Source: a bacterium (GTDB taxonomy: Archaea; JAADDD01). From it: a stretch of DNA of 64,000 nucleotides. Numbering within the stretch: the first letter of the stretch is position 1; each line of letters starts with the position of its first letter. Under the pieces are notes generated by a model. It ran no database searches. It had not been told where the DNA came from and was given only the letters and a program-made list of their open reading frames with translations. The position numbers and the translations under genes are program-made. Location of the stretch: assembly GCA_013154095.1 (NCBI GenBank), contig JAADDD010000001.1, forward strand, positions 66,070 through 130,069, given 5' to 3'. Positions 47,292 through 56,631 of this stretch are shown here, piece by piece.

Positions 47292-49160
47292 ATGCAGCAA
47301 GTTCTGCTAAAGTTGCCTGTACGCTCATTCGAGGAATTGCTGAACCTAGAAAGGAGCAAGCTGCTAGCCCTGCTAGACCAAATTAGCGGCCAACTAAAGC
47401 AGAGCTTTCCAGAAATTTACTCGCTGGTAGATAAAGTTGCTGGTAATGAGCAGCGACTGCTGCGCAGGCAAGCTCTACGTCTGTTGTTCTTGCAGCTAAC
47501 CCCTCCACTGTCTTGCTCTGGGGTTTTGCTGCTGCGAAGGCTGCGCGAGCTAGAAAGAGAACTTGGCCTCGAGCACGTTGAGCGCATAGGGATGAAGAAA
47601 TTCTGTAGCGCAGAGAGGCTCTACGCTCGGCTAAGACTCAACTTTGGCGCGCGGGTAGACAGGCAGGTAGCAGAATGCTGCGCGAAGCTGCTCAGAATTA
47701 CTTATTACTGGAACAAGGAACAGGTGCAGCGCAGACCAGTGAAGGGTAAGACGTTCAGCTGGCAGCTTTCCCTGCTGTTCTTTTCTCGTCTGCCAGGAAT
47801 TGCTCTGCTCAGAAAAACAGTCAAGGACTACCTTTTCTTTTCTTCGTTGTTCTATTTCTTGCTTGGGATGGACTTCTTAGCCAATGCTTCGCTTGTCTTT
47901 GCCTATTTATCTTTGTATGATCGGCAAGCAAGAGAGCTCTATGCTTCGCTCAAGGATCCAGAAAAGTTCATGCAGAAGCTAGATGAACTTCCAGGACTGC
48001 CGCTGCTTGGCTCGCTTATCGACGCTAACCTTGCTCCAGAAGAGCTGCTCGCGTGGCAGCTTATCCTGCTCTGGATATACTGCGAGCAGCCAAGCCTGGA
48101 TAAGTTGCTGGAAGACCCAAGAAACTGGCTAAACGTAGAGTTTCTGCAGCAACTAGATGCAGGTCTCTGGTTGCTGCCTGCACTCTGGCTGCCGAAGTAC
48201 AGGCAGCAGTACAAAAAGAGCGATGCACACCTAAAAGCATTCCTGCTCCAGGTCTTGCAGCAAGGCGACTACACCGAAGAAGGCTCCAAGCTTACGCTTT
48301 ACTTGCCTGCACCAGTGCTAGAAGCTAAGAAAATTTCTTACGAGCAAGTTCAGCGCTTTCTTCGCTCGCGTGGCCTGTACATACTTACTATAATTCCGCG
48401 CAAGCAGCACACTCTCTACTCCTTATATATACTGAAGGCCACAGCTTCAGAATTCCTAGAAGCTCTTACAAGTAATGTAAGAGCAGAAGAAATTTTTAGC
48501 AAGAAAGAAATCGCTGAGCTGATAAATAAGGATGTACGAGAGCTGCTACATCTTGCAGAGAAGTGCAGAGAGCTGCTCGATGCTACAAAAAGATCGCTAA
48601 AGCCAATAAAGGTGCTTGCCTACTTCAAGAAAGGGGGCGCTGCGATGTACTTGGCAAAAGAAGTATTCAACAAAGACTACAGGTTTGCCTGCAAGCTCCT
48701 AGCTTTAAGCTACGCTGACAGATTACCCAAGATTGTGCTAGAACTGCTGGAAGGCAAAGATGTTGCGGAAGTGCTGGCAGGCGCAGCAAGGCTAACGGAC
48801 GAAGAAAACCTGCCGCTCGACGTGCTGCTTGTCCAGGATCCGCTCCTCCTGGCCTTGCCGTTTATCGCGTACAGGAACATCCACGTAGTCGAAGAAGTGT
48901 GCTTTATTATGCACAAGATACTGGCCTCCTGGAACAGCTACGGCGAGCTCGCAGAAAGAATTGCTGACTGCTACTTTACCCGCTACGTGCTCAGGCAGCG
49001 CCAGAGCAGGACGAAACTGAACGTGCTGCTGGCAAAGCTTTCTCGGGAGCTCAACGTTGATTCCACTAAACTGCTGCTCTTGGCTTGTCTAGCTATACGC
49101 TACAGACATTCGTTTAATCTGCCTAACATTTTGCAGCAAGTTTTTAGCTACTGGAAGTAG
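47292..49160 (+). CDS. Large helical protein, unknown function
   Basis: A 622-residue helical protein. A beta-containing block lies near residues 325-378 (KLTLYLPAP ... GLYILTIIPRKQ ... SLYILKATA), followed by a helical tail; the plan matches the proteins at 23938, 25916 and 42586. ATG 47292 is preferred over the in-frame TTG at 47277; A/T-rich ACATTTATTTAATTT upstream may be its promoter. No catalytic motif or membrane span is clear. Confidence 0.7.
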   Translation: MQQVLLKLPVRSFEELLNLERSKLLALLDQISGQLKQSFPEIYSLVDKVAGNEQRLLRRQALRLLFLQLTPPLSCSGVLLLRRLRELERELGLEHVERIGMKKFCSAERLYARLRLNFGARVDRQVAECCAKLLRITYYWNKEQVQRRPVKGKTFSWQLSLLFFSRLPGIALLRKTVKDYLFFSSLFYFLLGMDFLANASLVFAYLSLYDRQARELYASLKDPEKFMQKLDELPGLPLLGSLIDANLAPEELLAWQLILLWIYCEQPSLDKLLEDPRNWLNVEFLQQLDAGLWLLPALWLPKYRQQYKKSDAHLKAFLLQVLQQGDYTEEGSKLTLYLPAPVLEAKKISYEQVQRFLRSRGLYILTIIPRKQHTLYSLYILKATASEFLEALTSNVRAEEIFSKKEIAELINKDVRELLHLAEKCRELLDATKRSLKPIKVLAYFKKGGAAMYLAKEVFNKDYRFACKLLALSYADRLPKIVLELLEGKDVAEVLAGAARLTDEENLPLDVLLVQDPLLLALPFIAYRNIHVVEEVCFIMHKILASWNSYGELAERIADCYFTRYVLRQRQSRTKLNVLLAKLSRELNVDSTKLLLLACLAIRYRHSFNLPNILQQVFSYWK

Positions 49161-49265
49161 CGCGAGAAAGCCGGAATTTTTCAGAAATTTCATTAATTGA
49201 GCAGGAAATACCAGGACTGCGCAGTCATAAACTAAAATTCAGCTAAAAGTATAAAACTTAAAGAT

Positions 49266-50618
49266 TTAGGTAAAAAGTTTTTGCCAAATTCTTTCGTATA
49301 TCTTGCAGCCGTACTTTTCTCTCCTTTCTTTAGGTTCTGGACAGAACCCACAAACACACTTCGGCAGCGGCATGCCTTCAATTTCTAGAATTTCTCTCAC
49401 TTCTGGCAGCACCTTTGGCAGCTGCCTTACTCTTGCCTGGATTTCGTGCTCTGCGACGCTGCAGGCACGGATAGAGTAGAACATGAAGGGTCCGCGCAGG
49501 TGGTTCAAGTTGAGCACTATCCTGTTATTAATAATAATGTTCTGCGGAATAAGATAGATCGCCAGCTCCTTGCCCACCTCTTCTTTGTATTTCTCGTACA
49601 GCTCGAGAGACTCGTAGGTTAGATCTATGTATTCTTTCAGCAGCTCTTCTTTCTGCTGGACTACAGGAGGAATGTGGATCCTGTTCTCGTCCTTCAGCGC
49701 TTTCTCTGCAGCCTTGTAAATGCTCTCGGGTTTTTGCAGCACTGATCGGTGCCTCTTCAGCTCGTTCTGGCACGATATAGAGCAAGGGAAGTTCAGCTCG
49801 ACTATGTATTTCTCGGCATGCTCAGCGCAGAGCCTGCCCAGCTGCCTAGCATTCTTGCGGAACTCTTCTTCTCCACAAGGCCTGAAGCTGCGCAGTAGCT
49901 GAGAAATTTCTGCGAGCGCTTCGTCCAGCTCGTAGCTGCACTTTTCCAGCACTTCTAGTCTAGGTTCTTGCGGCAATTCTCTTTCGTTGAATATCTGCGG
50001 AATCAAGTAATTTATCTGCGGGCTTTGCTTGCAGGCCTCCCAAACAGCGCGCAGCGATTCTGGAATGCGCCTGTCTATTTCTTCTAGCACCTGCTTCACC
50101 TCGCGCGGCACAGGTTCCTGCTCTGCTAGCTTGAGTGCATGCGCCAGCGCGTCCAGCGAGAGCGCCATTACTAGGTGCGTGGGCGTGCCCAGCGGAAGGA
50201 TGCGTCTGCCCATCTCGAAGCCGCGCACACCACCAATTTCTACTACCTTTTTGTAGAACTCGAAGCGCCTGCGCACGTTTTTCTCTATATCTTCTCTTCT
50301 AAGCTCTTTTGGTAGCACTGATATGTCTGTTAGCGTAAATCGTTGTGAACGAACTAAGTAGCTGCCATAAGGAATGGCAGTGAAGAAGAAATCAAGCACT
50401 CGGCTTCCTTGCAGCTTCACTAATACATGAGGAGTTGTTTGCAAGGAAGCAAAGCCTCGGCGAATCAGGTATAGCAGCGTTTTAACGTACTCTTCTCTCT
50501 CTTCTAAGAACTTCTGCGAGGCAGTGCTCATCGTGGCAGCAGCCAGCACTTTCTCGTCTTTGGGCAAGTGGTCAAGAACCTCTACTTGCAGGTACTGCTC
50601 TAGCGGATAAACGGTCAT
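49266..50618 (-). CDS. Tandem ThyX-like protein
   Basis: A 450-residue protein made of two halves, each resembling flavin-dependent thymidylate synthase. N half: VLVKLQGSRVLDFFF then YGSYLVRSQRF aligns with the ThyX RHR...S...SQRY segment, but RHR reads AIP. C half: QNELKRHRSVLQK keeps RHR but not the rest, and IRACSVAEHEIQARVR fits the later ThyX helix. ThyX makes dTMP from dUMP with FAD and methylenetetrahydrofolate and acts as a tetramer. Whether this pseudo-dimer is active is open. Divergent relatives occur in other archaea. It precedes no other nucleotide gene. Confidence 0.7.
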   Translation of the reverse strand: MTVYPLEQYLQVEVLDHLPKDEKVLAAATMSTASQKFLEEREEYVKTLLYLIRRGFASLQTTPHVLVKLQGSRVLDFFFTAIPYGSYLVRSQRFTLTDISVLPKELRREDIEKNVRRRFEFYKKVVEIGGVRGFEMGRRILPLGTPTHLVMALSLDALAHALKLAEQEPVPREVKQVLEEIDRRIPESLRAVWEACKQSPQINYLIPQIFNERELPQEPRLEVLEKCSYELDEALAEISQLLRSFRPCGEEEFRKNARQLGRLCAEHAEKYIVELNFPCSISCQNELKRHRSVLQKPESIYKAAEKALKDENRIHIPPVVQQKEELLKEYIDLTYESLELYEKYKEEVGKELAIYLIPQNIIINNRIVLNLNHLRGPFMFYSIRACSVAEHEIQARVRQLPKVLPEVREILEIEGMPLPKCVCGFCPEPKERREKYGCKIYERIWQKLFT

Positions 50619-50644
50619 AGTAAAATCGCTTGCACTACTATTTA

Positions 50645-51325
50645 TTAACTTTGCAGTCTTTTAAGCAGCCGCAGCAGCTCTAGTCTTGCTGGCACAGCGT
50701 ACCTTTTTCTGCCGCGCAGCTCCAGCCTTACCGCGCCGAGCTGCTCCAAGAACTTTACCTGGGCAAGCACGCTCGAGGCAGGCAAGCCAGTCCTTCTTGC
50801 CAGTTCTTGGAGATGGATCTCTCCGGCTAGCAGCACCTCGAGCAATTTCGGCGAAACCTTTCTCAGTCCGCCAACAAGCTGCGCCAGCTCTGCGAGCGGC
50901 AGCTCCACGAAAAAGCTGGGCACATCGAGTATTTCTAGATATGCATAAGCGCGCACATCAAACTTTCCACTTATATATAATAAATAGGAAAATAATGACA
51001 AATATATATTTAATAATCTAATACCGCCGCCGAGAATGACCTCTACTGATCTTGCCTGGCGGGCTTCTAGTTCGTCGAGCAGCCTGCAGGCACAGCGCTC
51101 GAAGCAGGCCAGCTCTTCTTGGCCTAGCTCTACAGGCACTGTTTTTATGCCGGCAATGCGTAATATATTCTGGAGGTTTTCGCAGACCTTTTTGCTGCGC
51201 ATGTAGCCCTGGTCATCTAGCCTGCAGAGCAGGAGTAGTACGTGTTCTGCTCCGCGCAGGAGACCATCGCTGAGAGCGCGGACCACGAAGCGCTCATCGA
51301 AGCCCAGAGGACAGAGCACGAGCAT
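50645..51325 (-). CDS. csa3: Csa3, CARF-domain CRISPR regulator
   Basis: About 226 residues. The N-terminal CARF domain starts MLVLCPLGFDERFVVRAL and contains VEVILGGGIRLLNIYLSLF; the C-terminal winged helix is VSPKLLEVLLAGEIHLQELARRTGLPASSVLAQVKFLEQLG. In Sulfolobales Csa3 activates or represses cas and adaptation genes on binding cyclic oligoadenylate. ATG 51325 lies 29 nt downstream of a TATA-like TTTAAA, which fits a leaderless message; an upstream in-frame start (51376) is beyond that promoter. Confidence 0.88.
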   Translation of the reverse strand: MLVLCPLGFDERFVVRALSDGLLRGAEHVLLLLCRLDDQGYMRSKKVCENLQNILRIAGIKTVPVELGQEELACFERCACRLLDELEARQARSVEVILGGGIRLLNIYLSLFSYLLYISGKFDVRAYAYLEILDVPSFFVELPLAELAQLVGGLRKVSPKLLEVLLAGEIHLQELARRTGLPASSVLAQVKFLEQLGAVRLELRGRKRYAVPARLELLRLLKRLQS

Positions 51326-51340
51326 TTTGCAACTGTTTCT

Positions 51341-51450
51341 CTGAATGATATTTAAAGCTATTTTTATCTTATTCAAGCGTTCTGTATGATTTATAAATTA
51401 TTCACGTGGTATGAAAAGTTTTAAGTATCATTCAGCAATTATTCATCGAA
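51341..51450. promoter_or_regulatory. Divergent csa3/csa5 promoters with a shared operator-like element
   Basis: On the minus strand TTTAAATATCATTCAG (51356-51341) and on the plus strand TTTTAAGTATCATTCAG (51419-51435): each TATA box is followed at once by the same TATCATTCAG. TATA centre to start codon is 29 nt in both. TTATTCA also occurs three times (51369, 51398, 51439). A related TATCAATCAA follows the cas6 TATA. The natural ligand would be Csa3, which is inference. Confidence 0.65.
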
Positions 51451-51786
51451 ATGCCGGTGAACCGCTCGCTCTGCGAGAAGCTGGCAAAGATTCTGGCAGA
51501 AGCCGCACTGAAGAGAGAAGACAACGAAGTTGAGCTGTGCAATCTCGGCTACCTTGACAGGCTGGCGCATGCTCCCGCGAAGCACGTTGCGCTCTACTAC
51601 CTCTACGAAGCACTAAGAGACTATGCTGCAAAAATCAGAAAAGAGGGTAAAAGCATTGTTGAACTCAGAGAAGAAGATACTAGATTGCTCGACGAACTTG
51701 CTGCTGCTGATCCAAAAGAAATGCGTCAGTTGCTTGCTTACATAGCAGCTAAAGCATTGATGTATGCGATGCGTGAGGTGAAATGA
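51451..51786 (+). CDS. csa5: Csa5, small subunit of the I-A effector (Cas11)
   Basis: A 111-residue helical protein at the head of the effector operon. Position, size and the RLAHAPAKHVALYYLYEALRDY helix fit Csa5, which lines the backbone of the I-A Cascade next to Cas7. Its leaderless promoter lies in the operator region. It overlaps cas7 by 4 bp. Confidence 0.82.
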   Translation: MPVNRSLCEKLAKILAEAALKREDNEVELCNLGYLDRLAHAPAKHVALYYLYEALRDYAAKIRKEGKSIVELREEDTRLLDELAAADPKEMRQLLAYIAAKALMYAMREVK

Positions 51787-52991
51787 TGTTTGTGAGCATA
51801 AGGGCTAGGCTCATAGTGAATGTAGATGCGCTAAATATGGCAGAATCTGTAGGAAACTACGTGAAGCACAGGAAAGTGCCTGTAATTAATCCAAGAACCT
51901 ACACTGTGCACTTCGTGCCTGCGATCTCTGGCGAATCTATCGCGCACCGCTACCAGGAAATACTAGTAGACGAAGCAAAAAAGAGAGGACTGCCTGTCTG
52001 CAAGCTCTGCGGAAAGAAAAGATTCCTGAAATCAACCAACAAGCAGATAATTTCAGCCAGTTTCGGCAATGTACCTGCATTTTCTAGTTGTCATGAAGTA
52101 GAAAAATTCATCATAGAGAACTGTGTAGTCGAAGACATTGGCGGTTTTCTCGTTGCAGAAAATCTAGGAAAGAACATAGAGAATGTTAAGCGCACCAGCA
52201 ATTTCTACACTGGCTACATGATTCCTGTCTATGAAATTCTAGAGGACAGCATCACCGAGCCACAGCTGCACATGCGCTATGCTCTTGGTCTAGGCGAACT
52301 AATGAAAGAGTCGCAGATGATCTACTACGTTGAAGTTGCCAGCGCAATATATCGCTTCAGCTTTGATCTGGACACGCAGTACATCGGCAAGACTGCTTTC
52401 GAGAAAGTCGAAGAGCTAGCCGACAGGCAGCGACGCGTGGAGCTGGCCTGCAGTGCACTGCTCCAGCTGCTCAGGGAACTTGACTTCGGCGCGAAGCGCA
52501 CCAGGTTCTTGCCAGTGCTCAAGCCAGAATCCATGATGGCAGCAATCAGCCCTGCTGCCTGGACTGTGCCGAGCGCGTTCACTGCGAGCTACTTCGAGGA
52601 AACGCTGAAGAAGAGAGAAAGGTTCGGGAAGGAAGTGAAGCTCCTTGCGTATGTTGATCAGCTAATGCTAGAGGATACAAGTCAGTATGTGCAGCAAACA
52701 ACAAAAGAGCTGCTAGCACAGTTCTATAAAGCGCTAGAAGAATTCATTGAATTGCTGAAGTCTAAGGGAGATGCAGACAAGCTAGACATAGACAAGATAA
52801 AGAAAGAATGGTTAGAAAGCTTTGTTAAGCGCAGACTAGACGAGCTAGCTAACTCCAGAGACCTAAGATATGCTTCGTGTGTGGCTAGAAAGTACGCCGA
52901 GGCAAAAGAAAAGCTGGAGAAGAGCGGTGTTCCTGTCTACACTGACTACTCTGAATTCCTTGCAGCGCTGCAGGAGCACATCAAGGAGTGA
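51783..52991 (+). CDS. cas7: Cas7 (Csa2), backbone subunit of I-A effector
   Basis: A 402-residue RAMP protein of the DevR/Csa2 family. The start FVSIRARLIVNVDALNMAES and SGESIAHRYQEILVDEA match the family; a CKLCGK segment near residue 75 may bind zinc. It polymerises along the crRNA. At 402 residues it is longer than common Csa2 proteins (about 330). Overlaps csa5 and is followed by cas5 after 3 bp. Confidence 0.92.
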   Translation: MMFVSIRARLIVNVDALNMAESVGNYVKHRKVPVINPRTYTVHFVPAISGESIAHRYQEILVDEAKKRGLPVCKLCGKKRFLKSTNKQIISASFGNVPAFSSCHEVEKFIIENCVVEDIGGFLVAENLGKNIENVKRTSNFYTGYMIPVYEILEDSITEPQLHMRYALGLGELMKESQMIYYVEVASAIYRFSFDLDTQYIGKTAFEKVEELADRQRRVELACSALLQLLRELDFGAKRTRFLPVLKPESMMAAISPAAWTVPSAFTASYFEETLKKRERFGKEVKLLAYVDQLMLEDTSQYVQQTTKELLAQFYKALEEFIELLKSKGDADKLDIDKIKKEWLESFVKRRLDELANSRDLRYASCVARKYAEAKEKLEKSGVPVYTDYSEFLAALQEHIKE

Positions 52992-52994
52992 GCC

Positions 52995-53819
52995 ATGTCT
53001 CTGGGCTTCCTGGTAGAAGTAGAGTTTGACTGGGGATACCAGTGCAAGGTGGCTGGTCTCAGTCGCGGCTCTGCCGCCTATCTTTATCCTCCACCTACTT
53101 CTATTCTTGGCGCGCTGGCAGAAAGCATTGCCAGAAAAGAAGGACTAGGAGAAAAGCAAGGACTTGCTGTATTAGACGAGCTGGGCAAGCACTTGCTTGC
53201 TCTTGGAATAAGACCAGTCAACTGTATGCCAATCAAGTTTTCCGACATTTCTCGAATAATAACAGTGAAAATAACTAGTGGTCAGCGCTTTCCGCATCCA
53301 GAACTGCACAGCTTTGATGCTCCTGCAATAGCAAAAACAATGCTTTCTCCTGTTACTGTAGACGAGAAAGCTCCACTACTGTGCATTGTTCTTGTCTTTG
53401 ACACGGAAAAAATAGTAGTTGACAAGAGAGAAATTCTGCTAGAGGAAGAGTACTTCTGGCGCATCCATAGAATAGGAAGCAAGGAAAGCAGAGTAAGTGT
53501 TCTAGAAGTAAAAGAAAAAGAAGCAGAAATTGTGCAGCAGAAAAACCTTGTCCTGCGTGCAAGTTTTCCTCTAATGGGAGTAGATGTAAAGCAAGAATAT
53601 GGCAGGTGGCTCACCGAAGTCTACCTTGATCCGGCAAGCCTGAACTACAGGCGCACTCTCAGTGCCTGCTACCAGTGCTTCACCAGCGAGCAATTCATTG
53701 CCTACAAGCTGCCTGTGCTCGAGCCAGGAAAAGAACCTCAATGTATTGTCGAGCTCGAGAAAGGCGCTGCATACAAAGTAGAGAACGAGGTCGTGGTGGG
53801 CAGGCCATGCTCCCAGTAA
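52995..53819 (+). CDS. cas5: Cas5, I-A effector subunit
   Basis: A 274-residue RAMP protein. GFLVEVEFDWGYQCKVAGLSRG and YLYPPPTSILGALAESIA are the Cas5 N-terminal motifs. It binds the 5' handle of the crRNA. It overlaps the cas8a start by 13 bp. Confidence 0.9.
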   Translation: MSLGFLVEVEFDWGYQCKVAGLSRGSAAYLYPPPTSILGALAESIARKEGLGEKQGLAVLDELGKHLLALGIRPVNCMPIKFSDISRIITVKITSGQRFPHPELHSFDAPAIAKTMLSPVTVDEKAPLLCIVLVFDTEKIVVDKREILLEEEYFWRIHRIGSKESRVSVLEVKEKEAEIVQQKNLVLRASFPLMGVDVKQEYGRWLTEVYLDPASLNYRRTLSACYQCFTSEQFIAYKLPVLEPGKEPQCIVELEKGAAYKVENEVVVGRPCSQ

Positions 53820-54832
53820 CTCCTTGCTTTCTGGACCTCGTGCTGCTGGAAGGCATAGCTCTTGCCAAAATCTACGAAGATAATCCTAGTGCATATTTTC
53901 AGGGTATGGAGAACAGGGTAGTTCCTCTCACGAGCAACGACAAAAAAGTAATCAAGCAAGTACTAAACTTGCAGCAAGCAGGTTCTAACATTACCGCAAA
54001 AGAAATACTTCCTGCATTGGAAAATGCTAGGCTGCCAACCTTAAATATAAAGAAAATCATTAGCAAAAGCAATATATACTATACGCTGGCAGGAGACACT
54101 ACTAACAGGTATTCGGCGATCAAGCTCTTCAACGTAGACAGGTTTACCTCGCTCGTTCCTGTAGCATTGCAGGTAAGGACAGAGATTTGCTCCACAGAAC
54201 TATATCGCTGGATGCTTGCAGCTGCTCTGAGTGCTTATGCAGGCAAAATTTCCAGTTATTATCTCTATGTTTTCTTCGATCCTGCTGAGATTCTAGAATA
54301 TGTGCTCCGGCTAGCAAGCGGAAAAAACAGCAGCTCTATCCAACAGCTCCAGCGCATGTTCGAGCTGAAAAAGGACCTTACAGACAGACTTGCTGAATAC
54401 TTCAAGCGACCTAACCTTGAACTGCTTAATCTTACGTGCATGCTGCTAGACATTACTAACCTGCTGCGCAATCATGGATTCAGCTGCATTTCAATGATAT
54501 TCTACTTAATAAAGCGTTCACAGACAGACATTTCCTTGCTTTACGTGTTTAACACTACGCTGTTCTCCGAGCCACGCTTTCTGGCAGAGCTGCAGAAATA
54601 TTTTAGTAACACAGAAACCTTTCTTGAGCGCGCAGAAACACTGCTAAAGAAGAAAATTCTTGGCAGAATAAAGCTTTCTCGGAACGAGCGCCCAGAATCA
54701 ATGACGCTGCTTAGAGCAGTCTACTACCTGCACGCCCTGCTCACTACTGCAAGGATAGAATATTTGTACCAGTTTGTGCGCGAGCTGGAGCACGCAAACA
54801 GGATTGCTGAAAAGAAAGACTATGTGCTCTAG
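53807..54832 (+). CDS. cas8a: Cas8a-type large subunit (Csa4-like)
   Basis: A 341-residue protein in the large-subunit position. The sequence is poorly conserved, as usual for this family; FLDLVLLEGIALAKIYEDN at the start and the helical C-terminal half fit Csa4/Cas8a2. The family recognises the PAM in target DNA. ATG 53807 is preferred; an in-frame extension upstream lies wholly inside cas5 with a Cys/Arg-rich shadow sequence. It overlaps the cas3' start by 11 bp. Confidence 0.78.
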   Translation: MLPVTPCFLDLVLLEGIALAKIYEDNPSAYFQGMENRVVPLTSNDKKVIKQVLNLQQAGSNITAKEILPALENARLPTLNIKKIISKSNIYYTLAGDTTNRYSAIKLFNVDRFTSLVPVALQVRTEICSTELYRWMLAAALSAYAGKISSYYLYVFFDPAEILEYVLRLASGKNSSSIQQLQRMFELKKDLTDRLAEYFKRPNLELLNLTCMLLDITNLLRNHGFSCISMIFYLIKRSQTDISLLYVFNTTLFSEPRFLAELQKYFSNTETFLERAETLLKKKILGRIKLSRNERPESMTLLRAVYYLHALLTTARIEYLYQFVRELEHANRIAEKKDYVL

Positions 54833-56627
54833 CCTACCGCAGCTAGTCGAACAAGTAGCGCGGCAGCTATATAATTCCTCTCCTAGACCGTTCATTTCTT
54901 TTGCCGCAGATCAAATAGAAAAATACTGGAAAAAGAAACTTATCTTTTTTGTTGAAGCACCCACTGGCTACGGAAAGACAACGCTTTCTATTGCACTTGC
55001 ACTGAAAGCGCTGCAGGACGATGACCAGCTCAAGGCAATTGTTGCCTATCCTCTGCGAACACTGCTAGAAGACCAGTACAGAGCATTCGCTGCTGTTTTT
55101 AGTAACAAGAGCAAGGAGCTGCTGGACTGCAGGTATCTCAGGCACCCTTACTCGCTCTACCTCATTAAGCCAGTTACCCTTACCACCATCGACACGCTCT
55201 CGCTCACGCTGCTTGGCCTGCCGCCAGAAGAGCTCCCTGCCATCGCCAGGGGCGTAACTCGTGGTCACTACCTCTTTGCCTGGTCTTCTGCTGGGCTCGC
55301 GCTGCACGTCATGGACGAGGCGCACCTGCTGGCAGAGCAAACAAACTCGCTCGCGTTCTTGGTCCTGCTCATTAAGCTAGCAGTAGACCTGAACGTGCCG
55401 CTAGTACTAATAAGCGCCACTCTTCCTCTAGGACTGCTCGAGCTAATCTTTAGCGCGCTCACGAAAAACGAAAAAGACAAAATACTTGTGATTTCTTTCA
55501 GCTACAGCGAACAACAAATTCGCGTCAGACTAGGTGTGGATGCGGTTAGCTATTCGCAGTCAAACGATCCATTTGTTCAGGAGCGGCTAAAGAAGCAGTA
55601 CAACATACTGCTCCTGCCGTTACCTGCAGACGAAGAAAAGGCTGCAAATGCGCTGGTCAAAGTATTAGAGCAAAAGCTTGACCGCTACCATAAAGTGCTG
55701 GTCATCTGCAACACTGTCAAGCAGGCAGTGCTAGTTTACGACGCAATACTCGCCAACAACAGCATAATTAATAAAATAGGTGGCAGGCACAGCGTGCTCT
55801 TGCTGCACAGCCGCTTCAAGGAAAAAGACAGGCAGCAGCATGCTAATAGGCTAGCGCAGCTAGGAGACAGGTACATCGTGGTCGCGACACAGGTAGTGGA
55901 GGTAGGCGTAAACCTTACCAGCGATCTTCTTCTCTGCGAGCTCTGTCCTGCAGCCACGCTCGTGCAGCGCGCTGGACGCTTTCTGCGAAGCAGCAACGAG
56001 CTGAACGGAGAGCTGGTAGTATGGTACCGCGCAGATAGCAGCGGTAAACCAGCAAGCCATAACGGCCTCTACGGAGTGTACAGCAGCCTGCTAGTCGAGC
56101 GCACGCTCGAGTATCTCCAGAACAACCAGGTATTCTTCCACTTGCCCGAGCATCCCACGAAGAAAGGCTACAAAGACTTGCTTGACTACGTGTACGACCA
56201 GCAGGCAGTGCGGCGGGCATTTAATCTAGACATTAACAAAGTCCGCAACTTCTTTAGCACATTTCTTGACCTGTTCGAGGCTAGCAAAAAGGCGCTGAAG
56301 CTATTGATTAGTTGCGGAGGTAGCTTTGTGCGCGACACGCTCATTCTTCCAATTTATGTTACTAATACTTCAAACGGTAGACCGGAAAGCAAAGACGAGC
56401 TAGTACCGCTAGACGCAGGCACGCTCCATAGCTTAGTTGCCCAGCAGCTTGTTAGCGATGTGATAGCTGCTGTAGGACAGCGTGAAAGCCAGTCTGTGCT
56501 GCAGATCTTCCAAAGGAAAGACTGGTGCATCCAGCTCGTGAAGACGCTGTTCAAGCTGCAGGTAGATTACCTAGTTGTTGTCTCCAACAAGCTGCAATAC
56601 AGCAGTGATCGCGGCCTTACCTGGTGA
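54822..56627 (+). CDS. cas3': Cas3' helicase
   Basis: About 601 residues. Superfamily 2 helicase motifs: FVEAPTGYGKTTLS (Walker A), LHVMDEAHLLAEQ (DEAH box), VLISATLPLG (motif III), VVATQVVEVGVNL (motif V) and LVQRAGRFLR (motif VI). The HD nuclease is a separate gene just downstream, as is normal in I-A. It unwinds target DNA for the nuclease. ATG 54822; the longer in-frame start overlaps cas8a more deeply. Confidence 0.93.
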   Translation: MCSSLPQLVEQVARQLYNSSPRPFISFAADQIEKYWKKKLIFFVEAPTGYGKTTLSIALALKALQDDDQLKAIVAYPLRTLLEDQYRAFAAVFSNKSKELLDCRYLRHPYSLYLIKPVTLTTIDTLSLTLLGLPPEELPAIARGVTRGHYLFAWSSAGLALHVMDEAHLLAEQTNSLAFLVLLIKLAVDLNVPLVLISATLPLGLLELIFSALTKNEKDKILVISFSYSEQQIRVRLGVDAVSYSQSNDPFVQERLKKQYNILLLPLPADEEKAANALVKVLEQKLDRYHKVLVICNTVKQAVLVYDAILANNSIINKIGGRHSVLLLHSRFKEKDRQQHANRLAQLGDRYIVVATQVVEVGVNLTSDLLLCELCPAATLVQRAGRFLRSSNELNGELVVWYRADSSGKPASHNGLYGVYSSLLVERTLEYLQNNQVFFHLPEHPTKKGYKDLLDYVYDQQAVRRAFNLDINKVRNFFSTFLDLFEASKKALKLLISCGGSFVRDTLILPIYVTNTSNGRPESKDELVPLDAGTLHSLVAQQLVSDVIAAVGQRESQSVLQIFQRKDWCIQLVKTLFKLQVDYLVVVSNKLQYSSDRGLTW

Positions 56628-56631
56628 TTCT

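Noticed and set aside
49161..49265. Possible C/D sRNA between the 622-residue protein and the ThyX-like gene
   Set aside because: CTGA-like boxes occur on the minus strand but no acceptable C box (RTGATGA) is present; I see no other feature in this gap.
53675..53806. N-terminal extension of cas8a
   Set aside because: It lies inside cas5, is full of Arg and Cys, and precedes a good ATG at the normal family start.
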